This document shows positions 36,351-45,743 of a stretch of DNA of 64,000 nucleotides, in pieces. The number at the start of each line of letters is the position of its first letter. Position 1 is the stretch's first letter. The notes beneath the pieces are model-generated. The model had not been told where the DNA came from and ran no database searches. It was given only the letters and a program-made list of their open reading frames with translations. Source of the DNA: Dictyobacter formicarum (lineage in GTDB: Bacteria > Chloroflexota > Ktedonobacteria > Ktedonobacterales > Ktedonobacteraceae); the NCBI RefSeq assembly GCF_016587435.1, contig NZ_BNJJ01000002.1, forward strand, positions 372,001 through 436,000, given 5' to 3'. Made by a program: the position numbers and the translations under genes.

Positions 36351-37258
36351 AGTGATGGACAACTGTGTTTTAGCCAATCGCAAAGGTCTTGAGGCAGTGC
36401 AGCCCTGAAATGGCATGTGTCATTCTGGGGATAGCGCCGTAGTGCCAGACTATATGCATGCAAAAACTGTCGTGCCAGGGGAAGATTGGTTGCAGGTATA
36501 TGGTCAGGTGGCGCATACATTTGATCACCAACGATGGACATCCCTGCTGCTGCAAGATGCGCCCGAATCTGATGGGTACGTCCAGTAATCGGCTGTACTT
36601 CCAGGAAAACAAACGGCTCTTCTACGGCCAGTACTTTCACCGCGGTGCTCGCTGCCTGTCCATCGGGCCCAACAATACAGCGCCTACGCTCATCAGGATC
36701 ACGCTGTAAAGGGCCATCCAAAATAAATTCATCTGTGTTGGTGGCACTATAAAAATACTTGCCATCCACAGGTGTTTCCTGACCATCTGCTGAACGCCTG
36801 GTGATAGTAAATATGGTACGCGGTTGCGCCCACTCATATGCTCCTCGCGCAATGACGGCCAGGTAGCGTTTGCCGATTGTATGATCATGAAATTGCTTGA
36901 TCAGGTGTCGTCGCGACCGCTCGGTGCGTGCCAGGGCGACAATGCCAGATGTATCTTTATCCAGACGATGCACCAGGCATGGGCGAGGTAACAGACCATC
37001 TTCTTTCCATAAGCGTTCAAGGCGCTTATTGCGCAACATATCTCGAATAGCAGGTGGTGCCCCGGCCCACTCGGGATCATCGGGTAGGAGAGGAGGCTGC
37101 CAATCATCACCACCTTGCTTTTCTAAATATGCCAGCACAGCATCCCACATTGTGCCATCTGAGTGTTTATAAGTAGGATGTATTACAAGCCCGGCTGGTT
37201 TATTTACAATCAGGAGGTAATGATCTTGATAAATAAGTGAGACGTCAGCAATTTCCAT
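36320..37258 (-). CDS. RluA/RluD-family pseudouridine synthase
   Basis: This 312-residue protein isomerises uridine to pseudouridine in rRNA or tRNA. The catalytic motif HRLDKDTSGIVALAR (about residues 96-110) contains the active-site Asp. Other family motifs are LLIVNKPAGLVIHP near the start and ITGRTHQIRAHLAAAGMSIVGD near the C-terminus. No S4 domain precedes the catalytic domain, which is more like RluA/RluC-type short forms than RluD. The ATG at 37258 gives a normal N-terminus, and a longer frame uses a TTG at 37318. The RNA target cannot be read from the sequence. Confidence 0.88.
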   Translation of the reverse strand: MEIADVSLIYQDHYLLIVNKPAGLVIHPTYKHSDGTMWDAVLAYLEKQGGDDWQPPLLPDDPEWAGAPPAIRDMLRNKRLERLWKEDGLLPRPCLVHRLDKDTSGIVALARTERSRRHLIKQFHDHTIGKRYLAVIARGAYEWAQPRTIFTITRRSADGQETPVDGKYFYSATNTDEFILDGPLQRDPDERRRCIVGPDGQAASTAVKVLAVEEPFVFLEVQPITGRTHQIRAHLAAAGMSIVGDQMYAPPDHIPATNLPLARQFLHAYSLALRRYPQNDTCHFRAALPQDLCDWLKHSCPSLWKAWLTLNV

Positions 37259-37529
37259 GCCGTGAGTATAGGTCTTTCTCTGTGAGACGTCAATATTGCA
37301 ACGCAAAAACAGGAACAATTTTTACTCGCTACCACATTAATATACAAGCGGGGAGTTGAGAACAATAGTCATGATAGACATTATCCAGATGTATTATGTA
37401 ATAAAAAAACCGATGTCAAATGGCTTGTAGTGCGGTTTTAAGCCAATAAGGGATTGTGCAACTGTGATAGAATGGTAACAACATATTTGCTTGGAAAAGA
37501 CACGAACAGGCAGATAAAGAGGGATGGAC

Positions 37530-38495
37530 ATGTCACAAATACACTATTATAATCAGCCAGAACTGCGTGAACCAATTGTCGTAGTGGCCTTTGGAGGCTG
37601 GAACGATGCCGCAGATTCAGCAACTACTGCCATAAAATTTCTAATCGACCGCTGGTTACCAGAAAAAATTGCCGAAATAGACGCTGAAGACTTTTTTGTT
37701 TTTACTGAAACACGTCCAACTATTAAGTATGTCGATGGCGTCCAGCGTAGTATTACCTGGCCAGCCAATCAGTTCTTTGCTCATGCTGAGCCGGAATTCA
37801 ATCGTGATGTGATCCTCTTTCTTGGCACGGAACCACAACTTAAATGGAAAACATTTTGTGCTGCATTTCTGGATGTGTGTAAAAAATTCCATGTATCCGA
37901 AGTGGTCTTCTTGGGCGCATTGCTCGCTGATGTTCCTCATTCAATTACCGTTCCAATTACTGGGGCTTCAGCGGATAATGACATCATGGAACGTCTCCAA
38001 GAGATGGATGTAAATAATTCGCGCTACGAGGGTCCAACTGGTATGATTGGTGTGCTACATGATGCTTGCCATCGTGCACAGATTTCCTCGGCTACGCTCT
38101 GGGCTGCCGCCCCTCACTATCTGGCGGCTACCCCGAATATAAAAGTGACGGCAGCGCTCCTTACCTATCTTAATCAATTTCTCTCCTTCGGACTAGATTT
38201 ACATGAAATTCAATCTGAGGCCGTACGTTTCGAGGAACAGGTGACCGCTCTGGTCGCCAAAGATCCTGAAGCTCGCGAATATGTGCGTCGCCTGGAGGAG
38301 CAAATTGCCAATGGGGTGGATCTGGATGACAGTGAGGAGGACGAAGAGGAGTTAATGATAGATCCAGATCGCTCATTACATAGTGGCCCGCTGCCCAGTG
38401 CAGATAGCCTTATTCGCGATGTGGAGGCGCTACTACGCGAACAACGCGGGAGCGGACAATCACAACAATCTGACGACGAAGAGGAGAGTGAATGA
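37530..38495 (+). CDS. PAC2-family protein
   Basis: This 321-residue protein has the PAC2 (proteasome assembly chaperone, DUF75) fold. Its N-terminal signature is LREPIVVVAFGGWNDAADSAT, followed by the VVFLGALLADVPHS and GPTGMIGVLHDAC motifs. The C-terminus (about residues 255-321) is strongly acidic, with runs of Asp/Glu and a Gln/Ser-rich end. Bacterial PAC2 proteins have no confirmed biochemical function, although they occur in many Actinobacteria and archaea. The ATG at 37530 follows GAGGG by 6 nt; an ATG at 37524 abuts it. Its stop overlaps the start of the CoA-ligase-like gene (ATGA), implying a functional pair. Confidence 0.85.
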   Translation: MSQIHYYNQPELREPIVVVAFGGWNDAADSATTAIKFLIDRWLPEKIAEIDAEDFFVFTETRPTIKYVDGVQRSITWPANQFFAHAEPEFNRDVILFLGTEPQLKWKTFCAAFLDVCKKFHVSEVVFLGALLADVPHSITVPITGASADNDIMERLQEMDVNNSRYEGPTGMIGVLHDACHRAQISSATLWAAAPHYLAATPNIKVTAALLTYLNQFLSFGLDLHEIQSEAVRFEEQVTALVAKDPEAREYVRRLEEQIANGVDLDDSEEDEEELMIDPDRSLHSGPLPSADSLIRDVEALLREQRGSGQSQQSDDEEESE

Positions 38496-39925
38496 GTATT
38501 TCACCCTATCCATTAGAAGAGGTTTTGCAGCCGCGCTCAGTAGCGATACTGGGCGCATCTCGTGCCCCGCAAAAATGGGGACACGTTGCGGCTAAACAGT
38601 TGATCGCCGGGGGCTTCGCCGGCGATATTTATTTGATTAATCCATCAGTATCTGAGATTCTGGATAAACCGACTTATCCCAGTCTGCGCGATGTCCCTGG
38701 ACATGTTGATCTGGCCGTGATTGCTACAGCGTTCAATCACGTTGAGAAAGGGGTTGACGATTGTATTGCCCATGGAGTGAAGGGCATCGTCATCATTACT
38801 GCCGGCTTCAGCGAAACGGGTCCCGCAGGTCGTGAGTTAGAACAACAGATCGTTGCCCGTTGCCGTAAACATGGTATCCGCATTATTGGAAGTAACTGCA
38901 TGGGCCTGTACGTCCATCGCTCAAAACTTAATGCACTGGGTATGGTCTTTCCTCTACCAGTTGGGCCTATCGGCCTAGTATCTCAAAGTGGAAATCTGGG
39001 GATGTACTGGTATGCCCAGGCTCACCTGGATGGACTTGGATTCAATACCTTTCTCAGTATCGGCAATGCTGCTGATGTGTCTTTCCCGGAATGTATGCAG
39101 TATTTAGCAACGGATCCACAAACAACGGTTATCGCAGGCTACGTTGAGGCGATCCAGGAAGAAACGTTGCGCCAGGTAACCAGGAAAATGTATGCCAATG
39201 GATGCTATAAACCAACAGTGATCTTTCTGAGTGGGGCTACTGAGGTTGGTGCACGCTCTGCACTCGCTCATACTGGTACACAGGCAACCGTCCGACCAGA
39301 CAATGATACCAGCCTGCTGGGTAGTGGTATTATCCGCGTCCTTCGTTCGGATGAATTATTTCCTGTGGCACAGGCGCTGGCGCTGCAACCACCTACTCCT
39401 AAAGGGGGACGACGTATTGCCATCGTTGGAGACGGTGGCGGAAGCTCGGTCGCTACGGGAGATGCGGCGGCCCGCACCGGTATGGAGGTAGAAATTCTCA
39501 GTGAGGAAACGCAGGATAAATTACGTCAGTTGATGCCTGCTCGCGCTACCCCCACGAATCCTATCGATGTCGCCGGAGCAACTGACGAGGATCCGCTTTC
39601 CTTTGCTACGATTACAGAAGTGTGCTTGCAAGATCCTACCGTCGATGGCGTCATCATTACTGGACTCTTTGGTGGCTATCGTATGTTGCTTTCCGAGGAT
39701 TTCGGGGCTCGTGAAGAGGCGGCCGCTCGTATGCTGGGTCAATTAGTCAAACGATATAAAAAACCTGTACTGGTCCAGACGGTCTATGCTCGCCATGATA
39801 TCCCGGCGCTCAAGCTCTTGCGTGAAGAAAACATTCCCTACTATGAGTCGGTGGAAATAACCTGTCGTGCCATGGCTGCGCTGGCAGAAGTTGGACAATT
39901 TCTGGAGACGGCGCAGGAATATTAA
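38492..39925 (+). CDS. NDP-forming acyl-CoA synthetase alpha-subunit-like protein
   Basis: This 477-residue protein has a CoA-binding Rossmann domain (SVAILGASRAPQKWGH at the start) and two flavodoxin-like ligase domains. The phospho-His candidate lies in SALAHTGTQ at about residue 260, and further motifs are GSNCMGLYV, LVSQSGNLGMYW and ATPTNPIDVAG. This matches the alpha half of ADP-forming acetyl-CoA synthetases. The ATP-grasp beta half is absent here and no beta-subunit gene is adjacent, so the catalytic competence is uncertain. It overlaps the PAC2 gene by 4 nt. A hairpin terminator follows. Confidence 0.88.
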   Translation: MSISPYPLEEVLQPRSVAILGASRAPQKWGHVAAKQLIAGGFAGDIYLINPSVSEILDKPTYPSLRDVPGHVDLAVIATAFNHVEKGVDDCIAHGVKGIVIITAGFSETGPAGRELEQQIVARCRKHGIRIIGSNCMGLYVHRSKLNALGMVFPLPVGPIGLVSQSGNLGMYWYAQAHLDGLGFNTFLSIGNAADVSFPECMQYLATDPQTTVIAGYVEAIQEETLRQVTRKMYANGCYKPTVIFLSGATEVGARSALAHTGTQATVRPDNDTSLLGSGIIRVLRSDELFPVAQALALQPPTPKGGRRIAIVGDGGGSSVATGDAAARTGMEVEILSEETQDKLRQLMPARATPTNPIDVAGATDEDPLSFATITEVCLQDPTVDGVIITGLFGGYRMLLSEDFGAREEAAARMLGQLVKRYKKPVLVQTVYARHDIPALKLLREENIPYYESVEITCRAMAALAEVGQFLETAQEY

Positions 39926-39937
39926 TCTATGGATGCT

Positions 39938-39992
39938 AAGCAGGTCTCACCCACGTAGTAAATAGTCATGTGAGGCCTGCTTGCGTTTTAGT
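39938..39992 (+). terminator. Rho-independent terminator after the CoA-ligase-like gene
   Basis: AAGCAGGTCTCAC (39938-39950) pairs with GTGAGGCCTGCTT (39970-39982), with one G-T pair and a 19-nt loop, followed by GCGTTTTAG. Confidence 0.75.
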
Positions 39993-39995
39993 TAC

Positions 39996-40997
39996 TTAAA
40001 ATATCTGTTGTAGGCGTTGAACCTGTTCATAGGCTTCGCGCACACTGCGCTCGATCAACTCCTGCGCAGTTGGAATATCGTGTATCAGTCCAATCATCTG
40101 GCCTGCCCACACAAAACCTTCATCCAATTTACCTTCCAGCGAGGCGCGTGTATTCACCTGTCCACGAATATGTGGGAGGAGGCGCTGTAAGCGTTCTTCC
40201 GGTGTGGCCTGGGTCCGCTCCAATTCTTGCTCTATTTGCAAGATAGCATCTGGCATAGGTCCCTTTAATACACGCGCAGGCCGACCAATGGCCCGTTCAA
40301 TAATCACGGTGTCCGTTTCCTTTGCCTCCACCAATGCTTGCTGATAGGCAGGATGTGCATTGCTTTCGCGTACAGCGACAAAACGGGTACCCAACTCAAT
40401 GCCATCAGCTCCCAGAGCCAGGGCAGCGGCTAGACCACGGCCATCGGCCAGGCCGCCACTGGCCAGGACAGGAATGCGCACAGAGTCCAGTATTCGTGGT
40501 ACCAGAACCATGGTACCGATATCATCTCGCCCTAGATGGCCGCCACCCTCAAAACCTACCGCGATTACTGCGTCAGCTCCCAGGCTTTCAGCTTTCTGGG
40601 CGGCTCTGACGCCTGCCACCAATACCATTGTGCGTACGTTGACTCCGCTTTGCTGAATGCTGCGTAGGAGTTTTTCAGGATTGCCGCCTGTGATGCTGAT
40701 CGCCGCCGGCGCCTCTTCCAGGGCCACTTCCAGGAAACCGTCCAGCGGTACATGGCCAATGGGAAAATTGACGCCAAATGGCTTGTCTGTCAGTCGTTTG
40801 ACCTTCTGCATATCGGCGCGAAGCTCTTCAGGAGTTGCAAAACAGGCGCATCCAAGCTGGCCCAGCCCTCCTGCATTAGATACGGCGGCGGCCAGCTCAG
40901 CATACGAAAGATGAGATAGCCCTCCCTGTACGATTGGATAACGAATATTCAGCAATTCGGTAAAACGCGTATGCATCTTTGCGGGTAGCGTTGACAT
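39996..40997 (-). CDS. Nitronate monooxygenase / enoyl-reductase FabK-like flavoprotein
   Basis: This 333-residue TIM-barrel FMN protein begins with the family pattern LLNIRYPIVQGGLSHLSYAELAAAVSNAGGLG (residues 14-46). The motif GADAVIAVGFEGGGHLGRD (about 155-173) contains the flavin or catalytic-His region, and IPVLASGGLADGRGLAAALALGADG carries the phosphate-binding site. Family members oxidise nitronates such as propionate 3-nitronate, or act as FabK-type enoyl-ACP reductases; this one is closer to the nitronate monooxygenase form by its His in GGHLG. No fatty-acid synthesis genes flank it. Confidence 0.85.
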   Translation of the reverse strand: MSTLPAKMHTRFTELLNIRYPIVQGGLSHLSYAELAAAVSNAGGLGQLGCACFATPEELRADMQKVKRLTDKPFGVNFPIGHVPLDGFLEVALEEAPAAISITGGNPEKLLRSIQQSGVNVRTMVLVAGVRAAQKAESLGADAVIAVGFEGGGHLGRDDIGTMVLVPRILDSVRIPVLASGGLADGRGLAAALALGADGIELGTRFVAVRESNAHPAYQQALVEAKETDTVIIERAIGRPARVLKGPMPDAILQIEQELERTQATPEERLQRLLPHIRGQVNTRASLEGKLDEGFVWAGQMIGLIHDIPTAQELIERSVREAYEQVQRLQQIF

Positions 40998-41027
40998 AGA
41001 CCCGTACTCTCTTTCTCGTTAAAATAT

Positions 41028-41060
41028 GCATGCCTGGTACATATCGTTACCCAGGCATGC
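41028..41060 (-). terminator. Hairpin terminator after the HtrA-like gene
   Basis: A perfect 10-bp stem (GCATGCCTGG at 41028-41037 with CCAGGCATGC at 41051-41060) has a 13-nt loop, followed on the minus strand by ATATTTTAAC. Confidence 0.65.
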
Positions 41061-41114
41061 TATTCATTAAGGGAATTATGTACATATCTAATCTACATCA
41101 TACCGTACCGGGCG

Positions 41115-42077
41115 CTATAGGACAACCGTAACCTTGCGTTGCCTACCTCCACGGAGGAAGGTAATGATGGTTTTATCACCAGTAGAATGGCGACGTACCA
41201 GCCGTTGGAGGTCTTGTGGCTCGGTTACGGCTTCTCCATCAGCAGCGATAATAATGTCCAGGCGTTTCAGCTCTGCCTGCTCGGCAGGACTGCGTGGGCG
41301 GATCTCAACGATCTCCATCCCCGATTGCTGCGCTAATCGAAGAGTGCGCCGCACATGTTCGTCCAGAGGTACACGCATACCACCAACCCCTAGCGAGACT
41401 CCTGTCAGAGGAGCCTGGCGCTTTTGCGCGAATCTGGCCAGCACTGCTTTGATCGTGTCTAGTGGAATGGAGAAGCCGAGTCCTTGCGCCATTGGCAGCA
41501 TTGCTGTGGTAATGCCGACAACGCGGCCAGCACTATCCGTCAGTGGCCCCCCGGAATTGCCTGGATTGATCGATGTGTCTGTCTGTATCAGGTTCACCAT
41601 TTTTTTGGAGCCAGGCACATCCAGGCTGCGTCCTAGAGCGCTGACAACTCCAGCCGTTACAGTCCAGTTCAAGCCGTAAGGATTGCCAACAGCAATAACC
41701 AGTTGACCCACGCGCAGCGGTTGGCGGCCAAGTTCAGCTACAGGAAGATGATCCGCGCCAATGCGTAGTACTGACACATCTACCTCTGCGTCAATGCCTA
41801 CCAGTCCAGCGGGAAATTTACGTCCATCCGCCAGGGTCACAAAGATACGTTTGGCTTTTTCAACAACATGAGCATTTGTCAGGATCTGTCCATCTGAGGA
41901 AAAAATGAAACCAGATCCAATTCCGGCACCAGGAGGTGGCGCGTAGCGTCCATAACGGGACCCCATATCGCGCTCAATATCTATACGTACAACGGCCGGG
42001 CCCACTAGCTCGGCAGCAGCGGTTACAGCGTTGGAATATGCATCCATAGCCAGCGCATCTCGCTCATATGTATTCAT
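41115..42077 (-). CDS. htrA: HtrA/DegP-like serine protease with PDZ domain, no signal peptide
   Basis: This 320-residue S1C-family protease has the catalytic triad His70 (LTNAHVV), Asp100 (DAEVDVSVLRI) and Ser175 (NPGNSGGPL). A single PDZ domain covers about residues 220-320 (EIRPRSPAEQAELKRLDIIIAADG). Unlike typical HtrA proteins there is no signal peptide or membrane anchor at the start (MNTYERDALAMDAYSN), so it is predicted to be cytoplasmic unless an upstream exon-like start has been missed. It is monocistronic and lies upstream of the nitronate monooxygenase gene in the same direction. Confidence 0.88.
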   Translation of the reverse strand: MNTYERDALAMDAYSNAVTAAAELVGPAVVRIDIERDMGSRYGRYAPPPGAGIGSGFIFSSDGQILTNAHVVEKAKRIFVTLADGRKFPAGLVGIDAEVDVSVLRIGADHLPVAELGRQPLRVGQLVIAVGNPYGLNWTVTAGVVSALGRSLDVPGSKKMVNLIQTDTSINPGNSGGPLTDSAGRVVGITTAMLPMAQGLGFSIPLDTIKAVLARFAQKRQAPLTGVSLGVGGMRVPLDEHVRRTLRLAQQSGMEIVEIRPRSPAEQAELKRLDIIIAADGEAVTEPQDLQRLVRRHSTGDKTIITFLRGGRQRKVTVVL

Positions 42078-42448
42078 AATATGCTAACTTTCTGTGGAAC
42101 CCGACAGAGTAGCTATGCGTGCGAGGCAACAACTCATTAAGGTTGATACCTATTGTATCACATTTTTTGATAACAACAGATGCGGATGGTTCAAATTTCG
42201 GGCGTAGCAGGGAGAAACCGTCTTGTCAAACATTCTGGCTAGCACATAGATGTCCTGCTCTCAGGAGAGATCCTTACAAAGCCAGCCTGCATGTCATGCC
42301 ATTCATTTGGATGAGCGCGGCCACCCGGGAAACCAACGCATTCCCTAAAAACTGAACCATTCAAATGGCTGAGTCAGTGGCGGCGGAGCTAGCCGCGATC
42401 AAGCGGCGTTTCCGATTGCTTTTTACAACTTGTCATTGAATCAGAGCT
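42078..42448. other. Intergenic region without a supported gene
   Basis: A 78-codon plus-strand frame at 42119-42355 has no ribosome-binding site and no recognisable motif. A short GCCGC...GCGGC hairpin followed by T-rich sequence near 42390-42425 could be part of a terminator for the receiver gene. Confidence 0.4.
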
Positions 42449-42883
42449 TTAGTTCTCATGTCTACTTAATGCGCTGCTAATCGCCGAAATCAACTCTTGA
42501 AATGTAAATGGCTTTTCAATAAAACATGCTTGAGGGGCAATGCTGAGTGCATTTGCAACTTCAGAAGAGGTTGCAGCGGTGCAGAAAATCAGCGGTAAAG
42601 ATCGGGTGCGCGGATTGGCACGTAAAAAACGCAATACATCTATGCCAGTCATGTCCGGTAAATGTAAATCTAAAATCAATACATCGACTGGTAATGGAGA
42701 CAACGAGCGAGATGCTATAGAGTGATACGCTACAGCTGAACTTCCCGCCATTTCAGGCAATAGTGCATCTAAACATTCTCGTGGATGTTCATACACAATA
42801 ACATGATGGCCTGCATATTGCAACATTGTTGCACAGAGCTTTGCGATACGTGTATTATCTTCAAGTAGACCTACCTGGGCCAT
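42449..42883 (-). CDS. Single-domain response regulator with an inserted loop
   Basis: This 144-residue receiver protein has the acidic residues near LLEDN at 7-9, the phospho-acceptor Asp72 in VLILDLHLPD, Thr102 in FCTAA and Lys124 in CFIEKPFTF. About 20 extra residues (46-65, Ser/Ala-rich) lie between helix 2 and strand 3, so the acceptor Asp is late in the chain. No output domain or kinase is nearby, so it is an orphan receiver of unknown pathway. Confidence 0.85.
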   Translation of the reverse strand: MAQVGLLEDNTRIAKLCATMLQYAGHHVIVYEHPRECLDALLPEMAGSSAVAYHSIASRSLSPLPVDVLILDLHLPDMTGIDVLRFLRANPRTRSLPLIFCTAATSSEVANALSIAPQACFIEKPFTFQELISAISSALSRHEN

Positions 42884-43100
42884 AGAATATCAATATTCCT
42901 TATCTGATGGCAACTTCGTCCAAATTGTAATGTTTCTATGCACGTATGTCAAGAAAATTCCGGCTTTTACCCCATCTCGGCTAGCTGGCTGTTGCTTATT
43001 CGGTAAAAAAATCTGCATAAAGTCATTCTCCCTCGACGCTTCACTAAACTTAGTGTACAATCTAGGCAATACTTTTGATTTCAAAAAAACGGAACAAAGC

Positions 43101-43559
43101 ATGAGCGATAATGAAATAGTACGCAAACACCCAATTAGCGTCGTGCGCTTTGGAATGGGCAAAGAGATCCAACTCTACTATGATGAACTGGTCATCACTG
43201 GCATCGAACAAGATCAGGAATTACGCGTACAGTTGGATGCCATGCGACGCCTGACGCTGGTACCGGGCGAACCAACTCCCTCCAAACTTGTCTTAATGGC
43301 TGATATGGATGATGGCGAGACGATTATTCTTGCTGAAGGTATGACGAATGCCAAAGACTTTCGTGAAATGCTGCCAAAAATTACTGAGCTTTGTCCCAAT
43401 CTGCAATTAGATCCACCCGATATGGGAGAACAATTGCGGCAAGCCTTGAATAATAAGCGGGCCTGGAATATTACGTGCTATGTAGCCTGCATTATGGTTT
43501 GCTTATTGGTCTATGTCCTCTATCTCCTGGTTGCTTTTCTGGGCTCTCTTCACCATTAG
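43101..43559 (+). CDS. Small protein with C-terminal membrane helix, unknown function
   Basis: This 152-residue protein has a beta-rich N-terminal domain (HPISVVRFGMGKEIQLYYDELVITGI) that looks PH-like, and a single hydrophobic helix at about 123-148 close to the C-terminus. It is likely tail-anchored with the domain in the cytoplasm. The frame is open further upstream, but the ATG at 43101 is preferred because the upstream codons look non-coding. The ribosome-binding site (CGGAAC) is weak. I do not recognise a family with confidence. Confidence 0.6.
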   Translation: MSDNEIVRKHPISVVRFGMGKEIQLYYDELVITGIEQDQELRVQLDAMRRLTLVPGEPTPSKLVLMADMDDGETIILAEGMTNAKDFREMLPKITELCPNLQLDPPDMGEQLRQALNNKRAWNITCYVACIMVCLLVYVLYLLVAFLGSLHH

Positions 43560-43638
43560 AAATGGAAGGTTGTTGTAAACTCTGCATATGCTGAAATCTG
43601 TACTTTTTGCTAGCTGAATAAGGTCGTAAGCTCAAGCT

Positions 43639-44543
43639 ATGCCACAATCTACGCTCTTTCAGGTACAGGACCGACATCTTGATCCACGCGTACACGTTTT
43701 CCGACGCTTGTTCACAGCTCTCGGTGAGTTCGATGAGTTACAGGTCGATGCGTATATTATCAGAACTGAACGCTTTCTGATTATTTGTGATACGCTTCTT
43801 TGCCCTGAAGACGCTGCCTATATGCTAAGCAGTGTGCAGTCGAAATATAGTGGACAACAGTTGCTGGTGATCAATAGTCATACTGATTGGGACCATACAT
43901 GGGGCAATAGCTATTTTACACAGACGAAAACCGCTCTGATTATTGCTCAGTCATTATGCACTCAAAGGTTGTGTGATCCCGTACAGCAAGCGTTTTTAGA
44001 GCAATATCAACAGCGCTTCCCATTATTCAAGAATGTGCGCCTGGTACCTCCAGCCATAACATTTAACAGTGCGCTCACTATCAATGCCGGCGATCTGACG
44101 CTTGAATTGCTCTCGATGCCCGGCCACTGTCCAGAACATGCGTCCTCTGGCTACCTGAAATATATCTTTTGCTGGCTTTTGACGCTGTGGAATGGCCTTT
44201 TCCCACCATTGAGAATGCTCAGAGCGTGGGCGCTATGTTGCAATCGTTAGAACGGCTACAAACGCTTGGAGCACATATGGTGCTCTGTTCTCATGGAACA
44301 ACCACAAGCCCTGATGTTGTGAGACAAAATCTTTCCTATGTGCGCACGATTGAGAGCCGCTGCCGCAACTTTCTGGCTTCTCATGCTGCACCAGATACCG
44401 AGCAGCAACGGCCTTCGACTCTCATTCAGTATTTCTATGAGGACGTCGTAGACCACTGCTCTCTTCTAGGCATTGATCATGCTTTTTATCGCGAGGTGCA
44501 TAAACAAAATGTGCGTTATGTATTGCAGTGGCTACTGCTCTGA
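43639..44543 (+). pseudogene. Metallo-beta-lactamase-fold hydrolase split by a -1 frameshift
   Basis: Two overlapping frames together make one MBL-fold protein of about 301 residues. The first frame (from 43639) has the metal-binding motif SHTDWDHTWGN and MPGHCPEHAS, then changes near 44142-44150 into non-family sequence ending at 44250. The second frame continues with LLAFDAVEWPFPTIENAQS and runs to 44543. Adding one base in or near GCGTCCTCTGG restores a continuous reading (ASLWLPEIYLLLAFDAVEW). The first histidine motif is HxDxDH rather than HxHxDH, seen in some MBL subfamilies. Either this is a pseudogene, a sequencing error or a recoding event. The 3' end overlaps the convergent propeller gene by 12 nt. 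Confidence 0.8.
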
Positions 44544-45743
44544 TGGAGTTTCAGACTCAGATGTCGTGGACTCTTCTTTGATGGCTGGCGAGGATAAAGC
44601 ATTTAATCGACGCTTACGTCTTCCCTGAGCGAAATAGTAGAGTAATGCGAAGAAGCCGATAAAGAGCACGATGGGGAAGATATTCGAGCTCCCTCCTCCA
44701 CTATTGCCTGGATAGAGATAAACGTCGTTCATAGCTGCCAATAGCTGGGCATAGTGATCTCCACCCAGAGCAAGAGCATTGACGGTGATAATCTTTGGTA
44801 AGCCTGGGGCGACGGCGCGCCAGGTTTGTCCCTGGTCATCGCTTTGCAAGGCACCAGCGCCGGTACCGATATAGATGGTTTTAGCATCCGCTGAACGAAA
44901 ATCAAGCACAATAGATGTGATAGGAACTACCGAGAGGCTATCTTTACCATGCGCCCAGTGCGCGCCGTTATCGGTTGAGATAAAGAAACCCTGCTCGGTA
45001 CCAGCGTAAATACGACCTTGCTCTCCTCCAATCAATGCAGCCGGTACCACTGCATTAATTGCTACATGTGCAGGTAAGCCTGTATTGAGAGCGGTCCAGT
45101 TTGCTCCTTGATCGGCAGTCCGATAAATGCCTGCCGAGGTGGCCGCCCAGAGTTGATGCTGGTCGGAATCATAGGTCAGACCATTCACGACAACATTAGA
45201 TGGCAACGTTTTAGAAATGGTTGCCCAGGTATTTCCAGCATCAGCACTCATAAAAATCCCGTGCCGGGCAGTTCCCACATAGACATGGTTTGCAGCCTTC
45301 ATGTCGAAAGCCAGGGCAGTATATTTATCAGCTGGCAATGTTTGACTGGCAATAGCATTCCATGATTGTCCACCATTTGTACTTGACCATAAACCACTAT
45401 CGCTAGCGGCATATAATTGCTTGCCAGCTTTATCAAAGCTCAATGTGTTGATGGCTGCCAGGTGGGTAATATCAGATTTGGTACGCACCCAATGTACGCC
45501 ACTATCAGCACTGACAAAAATAGCGCCTTGCTCACTACCTGCAAATATCTTTTGTGGATTGTTAGGATCAGTAGCCAGGGAGCGGAAACGATAGCCACTG
45601 ATACCACCAGGTTGCCAGCTTCCACCAGCGTTCAAAATGCCAGAGCCGGTACCACAGGCAGCCAATATGAGTAGCAATACAAGGCACAGGGCACCCAATG
45701 AGAGAAAGCGAGAAACGCGAAATTTTGTTACCGGGTAATACAT
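44532..45743 (-). CDS. BNR/Ycf48-like beta-propeller lipoprotein with C-terminal membrane helix
   Basis: This is a 403-residue exported protein. A signal peptide ends in the lipobox LILAAC (Cys30). Seven or so repeats follow with the sialidase-type Asp-box pattern (IFVSADSGVHW, LWSSTNGGQSW, IFMSADAGNTW, IYRTADQGANW, FFISTDNGAHW, LQSDDQGQTW), resembling Ycf48/HCF136 and other BNR proteins. A membrane helix lies at about 352-371, followed by an Arg/Lys-rich cytoplasmic tail, so it may be anchored at both ends. The Asp-boxes suggest a structural propeller, and no sialidase catalytic residues are evident. Function unknown. Confidence 0.8.
   Translation of the reverse strand: MYYPVTKFRVSRFLSLGALCLVLLLILAACGTGSGILNAGGSWQPGGISGYRFRSLATDPNNPQKIFAGSEQGAIFVSADSGVHWVRTKSDITHLAAINTLSFDKAGKQLYAASDSGLWSSTNGGQSWNAIASQTLPADKYTALAFDMKAANHVYVGTARHGIFMSADAGNTWATISKTLPSNVVVNGLTYDSDQHQLWAATSAGIYRTADQGANWTALNTGLPAHVAINAVVPAALIGGEQGRIYAGTEQGFFISTDNGAHWAHGKDSLSVVPITSIVLDFRSADAKTIYIGTGAGALQSDDQGQTWRAVAPGLPKIITVNALALGGDHYAQLLAAMNDVYLYPGNSGGGSSNIFPIVLFIGFFALLYYFAQGRRKRRLNALSSPAIKEESTTSESETPSEQ

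Noticed and set aside
42186..42205. GGTTCAAATTTCGGG resembling a tRNA T-loop
   Set aside because: No matching acceptor, D or anticodon stems could be drawn around it.
42119..42355. 78-codon plus-strand frame upstream of htrA
   Set aside because: No ribosome-binding site, no motif, and codon use unlike neighbours.
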